IMG/VR virus record: IMGVR_UViG_3300012944_000171
Span: 1 to 28,743 of that record
Direction: 5' to 3' (one strand)
From: a virus
Length of the DNA stretch: 28,743 nucleotides
The notes below the pieces were generated by a model. It saw only the letters and a program-made list of their open reading frames with translations. It was not told where the DNA came from and searched no databases. Both the position numbers and the translations under genes were made by a program. Positions 20,687 through 26,743 of this stretch are shown here, in pieces (positions within the stretch are counted from its first letter, which is position 1; each line of letters opens with the position of its first letter).

Positions 20687-20826
20687 CTACTCACCTAGTT
20701 AGGCATCTCCTGCCAGTTACAAAGAACCTGGTAGAGCCCGCGGTCAAAGGTTTCAATACCAATGTGCGCGGCGGGCACAGTTTATTTATAGTTAGGCAAT
20801 TTGCCCACTCACTTGGAGTAACGATC
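20687..20826 (+). other. 140-base gap with short hairpins
   Basis: GCCCGC (about 20737) can pair with GCGGGC (about 20771), enclosing GGT/ACC (GGTTTCAATACC). CCAG/CTGG (20713-20732) forms a smaller stem. No gene or T run is seen. It leads into the gene at 20827. Confidence 0.4.
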
Positions 20827-21069
20827 ATGTCTATCTTTCGCACAACTCACCTACACAATAACGATAAGATAGAGAAGTTCCATCCCTCCAAGGAAGAGGC
20901 GGTGACCTTCTTGACTATCAAAGCTTTCGAAGACTTTCTGGGAAACATTCCCACTAAAGGAATGAACTTAGAAAAGAGAGCTGACACTGCAAGACAACTT
21001 CTTCCTGCTCTTCTAGATAAACTAGATAAAATTGAAGAAAGCATTCAACAATTTGATCTTCAGAAATAG
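20827..21069 (+). CDS. Helical protein before the RNA region (80 aa)
   Basis: A GGAG ahead of the ATG at 20827 selects it over the upstream 20764 start. The N-terminus is His/Asn-rich. Residues 20-80 are helical, with a Leu-rich amphipathic end (ARQLLPALLDKLDKIEESIQQ) likely to form a coiled coil. It is the last protein gene before the 1.6-kb non-coding stretch. Function unknown. Confidence 0.7.
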   Translation: MSIFRTTHLHNNDKIEKFHPSKEEAVTFLTIKAFEDFLGNIPTKGMNLEKRADTARQLLPALLDKLDKIEESIQQFDLQK

Positions 21070-21079
21070 TTTGTTACTC

Positions 21080-22680
21080 AGCCACTAGTCGCATATATCA
21101 CCGGGTGGTAATAATCCCTGGTAATACTGATCAGGGTACCGAGTGCAACTCAGCCTAGAAAAGTCCCCGTGTCCGATACTATACGTTCGATGCCACGTTC
21201 CGGATTGAAACGTTAGGAAACTTCCGCAGACGAAGATACGTATAAGTCGTAACTTGGGAACCTGGGTGAGTGGTGATGGAGTGGTGACCATCCTAGTGAG
21301 GAGAGACCCGGCACATACCGTAAAGTATGTCCTTAAAGGTGTGAAAGCAGACTGAGGCTTCTCAATCCATTTAGCTGCAGGATACAAAAAGCAGCATAGA
21401 AGGGCTACATCAGTACAAGTACTGGTTCGAGTCCAGTCCTACTCGGCTGACAGATACCGAGAGTGTGGCGCAACAACTGGCAGACGCAACTGATGATGCC
21501 ACCCGCAACGTCACCTGTGGAGGCTAAAAACGGAGACAGTAGGACACACACCCCTATGTCCGGTGGCAGACGATCAGCGTGATTGCATCCTTGATGGTCT
21601 CCAACGCCTAATCCGGGGCTTCTGGCCCAAGGTCAATCAAATATAGGGTAGTGTCATCCACGCCTCACGTGGAGTAGCTTTGAATACCAGTCTCATACGT
21701 AACAACTTGTGAGGATGTACTCATGAGCCTGGAACGAGGTATAGTATGAGACAAGTAAGATACACATCGTTCTTCGGACGGAGAGTAGGTTCCGAGATGG
21801 TTCAAATCCATCAAAGGTCGTTGGGCGGCCAGATGCTTTTCCTCAATGGCAGCACGAAAGAGCTTGGTAAAGGAACCGAGGCCAGTCCTAAGCGTCTTCT
21901 CTTGGAGTCCCCAGGAAATAAACTGACTCGTAAGTTAATCACATTGGCAGAAGTGAGACAGTCTTGTGTACCAGGCCACCGCTGAAAGAATGCGGACTGG
22001 AGTAGACAGCATCAGATTGGTGCGCATCAAGGCCACCTAGGTGCTTCCTCTATTGTTTGCAAGGTACCTCTCAAGGATGCATGCAGGGTGCAACCTGTGT
22101 ATTCTGACTACCAATCAGAATGTGGTGAGACGAACGACGTTGAAGAGGTGAAGAAGAGTGTGATCCGAAAGCAAGGGTTTCTTAGGTGTAGACTGTTAGG
22201 GTTCATTTACCCTTCTGGTTGTTGTTTCCCTCCTTTGAAGAGCAGAGCAACATTAATGATCACCGATGAACAATGCCCATTCCAAGCAGCAACGATCAGT
22301 TATTATCCCTGGTCCACGACACAGTATGCCGTGTGCTATAGTGTGCAAACTCACATTGACCGTCTTGTCCTAGATGTAGGAAAGAATGGTGACGAGCAGT
22401 AGAATGTGTAGCCAATGTAGCGGTAGGCGTAGTTAACTCCGGCTTTCTTACATGGCTGGTTATCCCTATTAGCGAACGAGAAGTATCAGGCAACTGAGTA
22501 CGCTGACTGATTCGGTCCGGAAAGGTATTCTACATAAGTCTCTTGTGAGATATTCTTACTTCTAGTTACCCAGCTCCGGCTATCTACCGCAGGCTGGACC
22601 ATCCTAGAGATTGGAGGTGTTGGATGAGGTATAAGTATATTACTCCACCTATCCGCCCCCCTTAAGTTCATCAATACGCC
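21080..22680 (+). ncRNA. Candidate giant structured RNA (about 1.6 kb)
   Basis: No credible gene exists here, yet exact short stems are everywhere: CCCTG/CAGGG (21116, 21132); GATGG/CCATC (21275, 21288); ACATAC/GTATGT (21313, 21325); GCTGC/GCAGC (21374, 21391); TCCAC/GTGGA (21657, 21669); GTCTCATAC/GTATGAGAC (21690, 21744); GGTTCC/GGAACC (21788, 21872); CCAG-CCGC/GCGG-CTGG (21971-22000); ATTCTGA/TCAGAAT (22101, 22115); CCAGC/GCTGG (22570, 22593). Two hairpins look like tRNA T arms (ACTGG-TTCGAGT-CCAGT at 21421 and GATGG-TTCAAAT-CCATC at 21796), but no cloverleaf surrounds either. The CCTACTC after the first (21438) is complementary to GAGTAGG at 21783. Size and phage context recall the GOLLD and ROOL ornate RNAs; identity is not established. 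Confidence 0.65.
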
Positions 22681-22697
22681 GAAGAGAGGAGGATTCC

Positions 22698-22967
22698 ATG
22701 TTCGGCATGTATCCATACACACAACCTCCGGTGAAATCTATGAAAGAACAAATAGAAGAAGCGGAGTTTCTCTTAGACTTTATGAAAAAGAAATTCGAAA
22801 AGAAAGATGATAAAGGACCAACTAAGTTGAAAGATAAGAAGTTCTCCCTATGGGAAACTGGTTTAGTATTGGCAGTAGTTAGTTTTATCTGTGCAGTTCC
22901 TATAGTAACATATCAATTACATTCCCTATTAATGTTGAAACAGGCGATGGATGCGGTGATGAAATGA
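22698..22967 (+). CDS. Single-span membrane protein with helical head (89 aa)
   Basis: AGGAGG five bases before the ATG at 22698. Residues 14-50 form a charged helix or coiled coil (EEAEFLLDFMKKKFEKK). Residues about 53-78 are one transmembrane helix (GLVLAVVSFICAVPIVTY). The basic head suggests an N-in orientation. It overlaps the next gene in an ATGA junction. It could be a membrane-associated factor of the phage; no lysis motif is recognised. Confidence 0.75.
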   Translation: MFGMYPYTQPPVKSMKEQIEEAEFLLDFMKKKFEKKDDKGPTKLKDKKFSLWETGLVLAVVSFICAVPIVTYQLHSLLMLKQAMDAVMK

Positions 22968-23173
22968 AAATGACTGTTGTTCATCGAAGATGGCGATACG
23001 TAGATAATCGTGGACTAAAATTAGTGGCAACAAGAGAATACAAACGAATAATGAAACTTTGGAATATGACTAATTTAATTTACTTTCACCATTATATCTG
23101 TGAAATTAACCGTTATGATGGTGCTCCTTATGATGTAATACATATTGAAATCGATACACACTCTAGTACCTGA
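22964..23173 (+). CDS. Basic protein rich in Arg, Tyr and His (69 aa)
   Basis: ATGA overlap with the membrane-protein gene. A basic 69-residue protein (HRRWRYVDNRGLK) with aromatic residues and a mixed fold. The last 29 bases overlap the nuclease gene that follows. Function unknown. Confidence 0.65.
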   Translation: MKMTVVHRRWRYVDNRGLKLVATREYKRIMKLWNMTNLIYFHHYICEINRYDGAPYDVIHIEIDTHSST

Positions 23174-24011
23174 CGTTTATGCACTCTTGCAAACAAAAGG
23201 ATGGTACAATGGCGATCTTACTGAATACTTTACGACGGTATGCAATCAAAGGCTTCGATCCCAATGGGACAACAACTCAGATATCAGTGGCAGCTTGCGA
23301 CTCTCGCGAATGGGAGATTGTTGTCCAAGAGCTCTCTGGTATTCGGTCCATAAACCAGGAGAAGCTGAACCATTGCCTCCGTGGGCTAACTTCAAATATA
23401 CCTACGGACATATAATCGAAGCATTAGCCTTAACCCTAGCTAAGGCGGCTGGACATAGAGTCGAGGGAGAACAGGATGAGCTAAATGTCTTGGGTATCAA
23501 AGGTCATCGCGACGCTATTATTGACGGCTGTGTGGTGGACGTTAAATCTGCTACAAGCTTCAAAGTGGCAGAAAGCAAACGGGGATCTTTGGAGAAGAAC
23601 GACAGTTTTGGTTACCTCGATCAGCTTGATGGTTATGTACTTGGATCTGCTAATGATCCTCTGGTTACTGTAAAAGATAAAGGATATCTCTGGTTCATCG
23701 ATAAAACTTTGGGGCACATGAATGTCTACGAACATACCGCGCGATTTGGACGAATACGGGATCGCATTAACGAATATAAGATCATCACTGAGTCACGCAC
23801 AGCGCCTACTTGTACTTGCAGAACGAGACCTTCAGGTGCGTCCGGAAACATCGAGCTTGATGTTAAGGCAAGCTATTCTGCGTATAAACACGTCTGCTTT
23901 CCAACTCTTAGAACTTTCCTCTACGCTGACGGACCTAAATATCTCACTCATGTTGTTCGGCGTCCTGAAGTCCCAGAAATCGACAGACAAGGAAGAATAG
24001 TCTATCACTAG
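23145..24011 (+). CDS. PD-(D/E)XK exonuclease, RecB/Cas4-like (288 aa)
   Basis: Motifs in order: LRLSRMGDCCPRALWY (about 51-66), typical of this nuclease group; YGHIIE (88-92); GHRDAIIDG (120-128) with the catalytic Asp; VDVKS (131-135) with the D-x-K signature. Two Cys in CTCR and a later Cys in the C-terminal part might hold a metal. Such proteins act as phage recombination or degradation exonucleases, and this one may replace T7 gp6. The only usual start in frame is a TTG at 23145; the upstream stop is at 23136, and no good ribosome site is seen. The stop overlaps the endonuclease I frame by eight bases. Confidence 0.85.
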   Translation: MKSIHTLVPDVYALLQTKGWYNGDLTEYFTTVCNQRLRSQWDNNSDISGSLRLSRMGDCCPRALWYSVHKPGEAEPLPPWANFKYTYGHIIEALALTLAKAAGHRVEGEQDELNVLGIKGHRDAIIDGCVVDVKSATSFKVAESKRGSLEKNDSFGYLDQLDGYVLGSANDPLVTVKDKGYLWFIDKTLGHMNVYEHTARFGRIRDRINEYKIITESRTAPTCTCRTRPSGASGNIELDVKASYSAYKHVCFPTLRTFLYADGPKYLTHVVRRPEVPEIDRQGRIVYH

Positions 24012-24354
24012 AAATAAATTCGAGGAAAGAACTCGACAGCATTTAAAAAGAAAGAAGATAAACTTTGATTACGAAGTCTCTAAAATACCTTACATCATCA
24101 CGGGGAACTATATCCCTGATTTTACTATTGTCACTAGCGACGGCAGTGTTTGGTTTCTTGAATGCAAAGGACATTTCAGAGCAACAGATAAGCGGAAGCT
24201 TGCTGCTGTTAAACGGTGTAATAGCAATCTTGATATCCGAATTCTCTTTTATCGACGAGTTGAGAAAAACATCCGATGGGCCGAGAAACATGGATTCCCC
24301 TGGGCAATAGAAACAATCCCTACGGAGTGGTTAAATGTACACACTGGATCTTAA
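24004..24354 (+). CDS. T7 endonuclease I (gp3)-like Holliday-junction resolvase (116 aa)
   Basis: Counting ATC (24004) as residue 1: NKFEERTRQHLKRKKINFDYE, YIPDF (Asp 39) and FLECKG (Glu 53, Lys 55) match the catalytic E, D, E-x-K of T7 endonuclease I, and LDIRILFYR and IPTEWL match its C-terminal half. It would cut branched DNA during replication and packaging. No ATG, GTG or TTG exists in frame before the catalytic residues (stop at 23998). ATC at 24004, ten bases after an AAGGA and overlapping the nuclease stop, is the best start. At 116 residues it is shorter than T7 gp3 (149), which carries extra ends. Confidence 0.88.
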   Translation: MTRNKFEERTRQHLKRKKINFDYEVSKIPYIITGNYIPDFTIVTSDGSVWFLECKGHFRATDKRKLAAVKRCNSNLDIRILFYRRVEKNIRWAEKHGFPWAIETIPTEWLNVHTGS

Positions 24355-24496
24355 TAAAGAAGAATTTGCTCTAATTCGACTTGCTGTAGCCAAATCACTA
24401 GACACTCTAGCGAAAGAAGATTTATCTTCTTTATTATCTATAATTAGTAAATTTACAAAACTCCTTAAAGAGGATAAGAGCAATGAAACCATATAA
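24335..24496 (+). CDS. Small helical protein (53 aa)
   Basis: GGAG seven bases before the ATG at 24335, within the end of the endonuclease gene. A 53-residue, Leu/Lys/Glu-rich helical protein (FALIRLAVAKSLDTLAKEDL). It overlaps the next gene by 14 bases. Possibly a partner or coiled-coil peptide; function unknown. Confidence 0.65.
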   Translation: MYTLDLNKEEFALIRLAVAKSLDTLAKEDLSSLLSIISKFTKLLKEDKSNETI

Positions 24497-24716
24497 AGGT
24501 GAGATACACAACTGGCGTAAAGTTGCTTGTAACTTCGGAGGATGGCCAACTACTCCTTTCGGAGCTACTGGTTATTTCTGTATAAGAGGAAATCCGGTAG
24601 GGCATCCTACGTTTGTCGCTTGGATACTAACCTCTCGTGTTATTTCAATAGATGAGAAGGGTATGTGTGAAACACAGAACTCAATGTATAAACTAATAGG
24701 ATTGGAACAATGTTAA
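24483..24716 (+). CDS. Small Gly/aromatic protein (77 aa)
   Basis: GAGGA before the ATG at 24483. The sequence is Gly-, Trp- and Pro-rich at first (NFGGWPTTPFGATGYF), then a short strand and a C-terminal helix ending in Cys. The stop overlaps the next ATG at 24710. No family is recognised. Confidence 0.65.
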   Translation: MKPYKGEIHNWRKVACNFGGWPTTPFGATGYFCIRGNPVGHPTFVAWILTSRVISIDEKGMCETQNSMYKLIGLEQC

Positions 24717-24877
24717 AATTTCTTGAAGCTTTTATGTTTTATATATATGGAGTAGCATCTGGAGTTGCTATAGCAATACTAACATTTATAGGTACTCATA
24801 ATTGTTACTCAACATTAGGAGGAGCAGGACTTATCTGCTCTACACATAGTTTTAGTTTTGATTTCTTATTCCATTGA
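24710..24877 (+). CDS. Small membrane protein (55 aa)
   Basis: The ATG at 24710 lies inside the last codons of the upstream gene. Residues 8-28 are one hydrophobic helix (YIYGVASGVAIAILTF), followed by a short Ser/Gly/Cys-rich segment and an aromatic tail. It is probably inserted in the inner membrane. Function unknown. Confidence 0.6.
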   Translation: MLKFLEAFMFYIYGVASGVAIAILTFIGTHNCYSTLGGAGLICSTHSFSFDFLFH

Positions 24878-25037
24878 TGAAATAAACAAAGTGCTCCAGA
24901 CCTATACCTTTGAAGATATAGCGGAGCACAATGATGTACTTATTGAAGACGTACTTGAAATGTTGATTAAAGAATACCATTGGGAATTACCTAAGCCCGC
25001 GCCGCTTTGCGGCGACGACGCGAGCTATGCTCGCTAG
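24858..25037 (+). CDS. Small helical protein with palindromic 3' end (59 aa)
   Basis: A helix-rich sequence (YTFEDIAEHNDVLIEDVLEMLIKEY) resembles small helix-turn-helix-like phage proteins that end in a LP turn. The last 14 residues are encoded by two GC-rich hairpins, as in the gene at 6201. The start is unclear: TTG 24858 and GTG 24891 are in frame, neither with a ribosome site. The tail may be an inserted palindrome that now supplies the stop codon. Confidence 0.55.
   Translation: MISYSIDEINKVLQTYTFEDIAEHNDVLIEDVLEMLIKEYHWELPKPAPLCGDDASYAR
25001..25034 (+). repeat. Two trinucleotide-loop GC hairpins
   Basis: GCCGC-TTT-GCGGC (25001-25013) and GCGAGC-TAT-GCTCGC (25020-25034) lie back to back in an AT-rich neighbourhood, at the end of one gene and just before the ribosome site of the next. 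Their design resembles GCCGCC-AAA-GGCGGC at 13255. Confidence 0.7.
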
Positions 25038-25050
25038 AGGAGCCATTACA

Positions 25051-25308
25051 ATGAGTTTCTATGCAAATGTAACGTTTAAAACACCTTCTAAGATTTCAGC
25101 AGGAAAATATGAAGGTAAATCTTGTGATGATTTATATAATATAAAAGAAGCAACAGATGAATTAGAAAATAATGTTGAACTTGCAAAGAATAAATTAGAT
25201 AATATTATGAAAGGTTGGGCGTTAAATAGAACAGACATTTCATATGGTTTCAACGGTTCTCCTAAATCTGGGTGGGAATTATGGTATCAAAGGTATTATG
25301 ACAAATGA
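25051..25308 (+). CDS. Small protein of unknown function (85 aa)
   Basis: GAGGAG eight bases before the ATG at 25051 overrules the longer frame from 25027. It has an N-terminal strand (FYANVTFKTPS), then a helix with many Asn, Glu and Lys (EATDELENNVELAKNKLD), then a Trp/Tyr-rich end. Its stop overlaps the next ATG. Function unknown. Confidence 0.7.
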   Translation: MSFYANVTFKTPSKISAGKYEGKSCDDLYNIKEATDELENNVELAKNKLDNIMKGWALNRTDISYGFNGSPKSGWELWYQRYYDK

Positions 25309-25451
25309 AACATCCGCAAGATAAAGCACAAAGGCTTTACATAAATGATCAAAAGAAAAGAAAGAAAGCTAACAGAGGAAGTAAAGAAGACGTTCATGAT
25401 GGATCTCTTGACTCCCTTCGTTCCGACGATGAAGCAGAACGAGACAATTAA
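25305..25451 (+). CDS. Small charged protein (48 aa)
   Basis: ATGA overlap at 25305-25308. A 48-residue Lys/Arg- then Asp/Ser-rich protein, probably disordered. More than two thirds of it is read in another frame by the gene at 25345, so one of the two may be spurious; the overlap junction favours translation of this frame too. Confidence 0.45.
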   Translation: MKHPQDKAQRLYINDQKKRKKANRGSKEDVHDGSLDSLRSDDEAERDN

Positions 25452-25518
25452 AGATTTGTCCATTCGAACAACTGCCAATCATTTACATATTACTTATTTA
25501 ATAGAGGAGGAGGTGTAA
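25345..25518 (+). CDS. Small helical protein (57 aa)
   Basis: The ATG at 25345 starts within the 48-residue gene. The product is basic, then hydrophobic-helical (TFMMDLLTPFVPTMK), with an end resembling a helix-turn-helix half (IKDLSIRTTANHLHITYLI). The ribosome site is weak. The GGAGGAGG near its stop serves the next gene. Confidence 0.55.
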   Translation: MIKRKERKLTEEVKKTFMMDLLTPFVPTMKQNETIKDLSIRTTANHLHITYLIEEEV

Positions 25519-25522
25519 TACT

Positions 25523-25756
25523 ATAGTCCATAATTATGCAAAAGAAAACAAGTGGGAAGACTCTACTGTGCAAGTAAAGCGTAGAGAGGCGCGAAATAAA
25601 GCTCGTCTCCACGCAATGAAAGCAGGGAAAGTCCACAAAGGAGATATGAAGGAGTTAGATCATGTTGGATACCACCGCACTGGTTCGCTCGATCGCGTCC
25701 CCACCCGCGTTGTCTCACGACACGCCAATCGTATCAGACAACCTCCCCGTCACTGA
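25523..25756 (+). CDS. HNH-endonuclease-like protein, probable ATA start (77 aa)
   Basis: The core VKRREARNKARLHAMKAGKVHKGDM, then ELDHV, then RVVSRHANR follows small phage HNH-type proteins (R-x-x-R-x-x-A-R, GKV-x-KGD, x-x-DH, N/T-R-V-V-S-R-x-x-N-R). The DH is present; the usual Gly-Asn turn is changed to a His-Arg-Thr-Gly stretch, so cutting activity is uncertain. Protein-like sequence extends upstream of the GTG at 25568 to an ATA at 25523, which lies ten bases after a strong GGAGGAGG; no ATG/GTG/TTG is available there. Role: self-propagating or packaging-associated nicking, by analogy. Confidence 0.7.
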   Translation: MVHNYAKENKWEDSTVQVKRREARNKARLHAMKAGKVHKGDMKELDHVGYHRTGSLDRVPTRVVSRHANRIRQPPRH

Positions 25757-25907
25757 CGACACACCATTGTCGTCTGAAGATATTATGACGATCGATACTA
25801 ATCGTCGTCCAGCTCTTGCTCAGTTCTTCCAGGATTCGGAAGATTTGACAGATGAGGAAGATGATCCTCTCGGAGATCATATCTGGGAAGACGATACAAT
25901 TGATTAA
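25662..25907 (+). CDS. Acidic protein (81 aa)
   Basis: GAAGGAG seven bases before the ATG at 25662, inside the HNH-like gene (95-base overlap). The first half is Ser/Thr/Pro-rich; the second half is very acidic (DSEDLTDEEDD, WEDDTID), with a short helix between. DNA-mimic or partner-binding tails look like this, but nothing specific can be assigned. An internal ATG at 25785 is an alternative start. It is followed by a long-stem terminator. Confidence 0.65.
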   Translation: MLDTTALVRSIASPPALSHDTPIVSDNLPVTDDTPLSSEDIMTIDTNRRPALAQFFQDSEDLTDEEDDPLGDHIWEDDTID

Positions 25908-25913
25908 CTAACT

Positions 25914-25974
25914 GAAGCCCACGGCAGTAATATCCGTGAGGAGCGTTAATAATACGCAGCCGTGGGCTTCTTTT
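25914..25974 (+). terminator. Long-stem terminator-like hairpin
   Basis: GAAGCCCACGGC (25914-25925) pairs perfectly with GCCGTGGGCTTC (25959-25970), followed by TTTT. The loop of 33 bases is large for a simple terminator and may itself fold. It lies between the acidic-protein gene and the next ribosome site. Confidence 0.75.
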
Positions 25975-25985
25975 AAGGAGATTAT

Positions 25986-26573
25986 GTGAATAAACAAAAG
26001 AAAGAACAATTAAGGAGAAAGATGCATAAGCATAACGATGGTTGTATAACAACTAAGACTATTACCACTAGTAATGAACTAGGTTCACTGAGGACTACAT
26101 TTATTCCAAATCTGATTAACTTAGTTAATTTAACACCTCAATTTCCAGAGGTTACGAAACAGGAGAAGAATATGTATTTCAGTAAAGATACCCAGGACTA
26201 CCAGGCACGTAATCGTCTCTATTATCGTGCACAGGATGCCACCCAAGAGCATGAGAATCATCTTCGTGATGTGTATCATCTGAATGATACTGACATTACT
26301 ACGTGGTCTCAGGAAGATGCAATCCAAGCACTTAAGGATGGCAAGTTTGTCTTCCGTCGGCCGGAGGATGCAAAGAAACCCGGTAATTTCCATTACTATG
26401 GTCTCGATGTTCGATATCGTGATCCTTCAAAGCCGGCTGATGAGGTTGGTTTTAATACCGCAAGGAATACTCTTCGTGAGTCCTTCGAGATGGTGGTCGA
26501 TCACATCGCTGTCGCAGACCCCAAGGATGCTCTGAAGAAGGTCGATTCCTTCCGTGAACACAAGTTTCATTAA
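25986..26573 (+). CDS. Two-part protein with possible internal start (195 or 133 aa)
   Basis: AAGGAG precedes a GTG at 25986. A second good ribosome site (AGGAGA) precedes an in-frame ATG at 26172. The first 62 residues are AT-rich in DNA and Lys/Asn/Thr-rich. From residue 63 on, codons become GC-richer and the protein is charged and helical (YQARNRLYYRAQDATQEHENHLRD), with a central FVFRRPEDAKKPG turn. Long and short forms may both be made, or two genes have fused. Function unknown. Confidence 0.7.
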   Translation: MNKQKKEQLRRKMHKHNDGCITTKTITTSNELGSLRTTFIPNLINLVNLTPQFPEVTKQEKNMYFSKDTQDYQARNRLYYRAQDATQEHENHLRDVYHLNDTDITTWSQEDAIQALKDGKFVFRRPEDAKKPGNFHYYGLDVRYRDPSKPADEVGFNTARNTLRESFEMVVDHIAVADPKDALKKVDSFREHKFH

Positions 26574-26591
26574 TCTACGAAGAGAGTGGAT

Positions 26592-26669
26592 CATCAGAGG
26601 TCGGGTCAGTATACCGAAGCAGAAAGTGGTCTCTGATGTAAGAAACTAAAAGGGGTACCCGCACACCCC
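26592..26669 (+). repeat. Two hairpins after the last rightward gene
   Basis: CATCAGAG (26592-26599) pairs exactly with CTCTGATG (26631-26638). GGGGT (26652-26656) pairs with ACCCC (26665-26669). Both lie between the stop at 26573 and the terminator and are probably part of a structured 3' end. Confidence 0.6.
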
Positions 26670-26674
26670 ACATG

Positions 26675-26714
26675 ACTAAACCCCGGCACCGAAAGGTGAC
26701 CGGGGTTTTTTAGT
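26675..26714. terminator. Bidirectional terminator between converging genes
   Basis: AAACCCCGG (26678-26686) pairs with CCGGGGTTT (26700-26708), and CACC/GGTG extends the stem around a GAAA loop. A T run (26706-26711) follows on the plus strand, with a shorter one from the AAA on the minus strand. The site separates the rightward genes from the leftward one. Confidence 0.9.
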
Positions 26715-26743
26715 GTCTAATTACTGCTTATTGATTTATTTAG

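Noticed and set aside
21356-21444. A tRNA ending in the T arm at 21421
   Set aside because: The T arm is perfect, but no 5' acceptor strand matching CCTACTC and no proper anticodon arm occurs upstream at tRNA spacing.
22088-22402. 104-residue plus-strand frame within the non-coding region
   Set aside because: No ribosome site, random-looking composition with scattered Cys, and it lies across predicted RNA stems. The same applies to 21746-21985, 22296-22493 and 22486-22722.
21080-22680. Group I or group II intron
   Set aside because: No conserved intron core, no domain V-like hairpin, and the flanking genes are complete, so nothing is interrupted.
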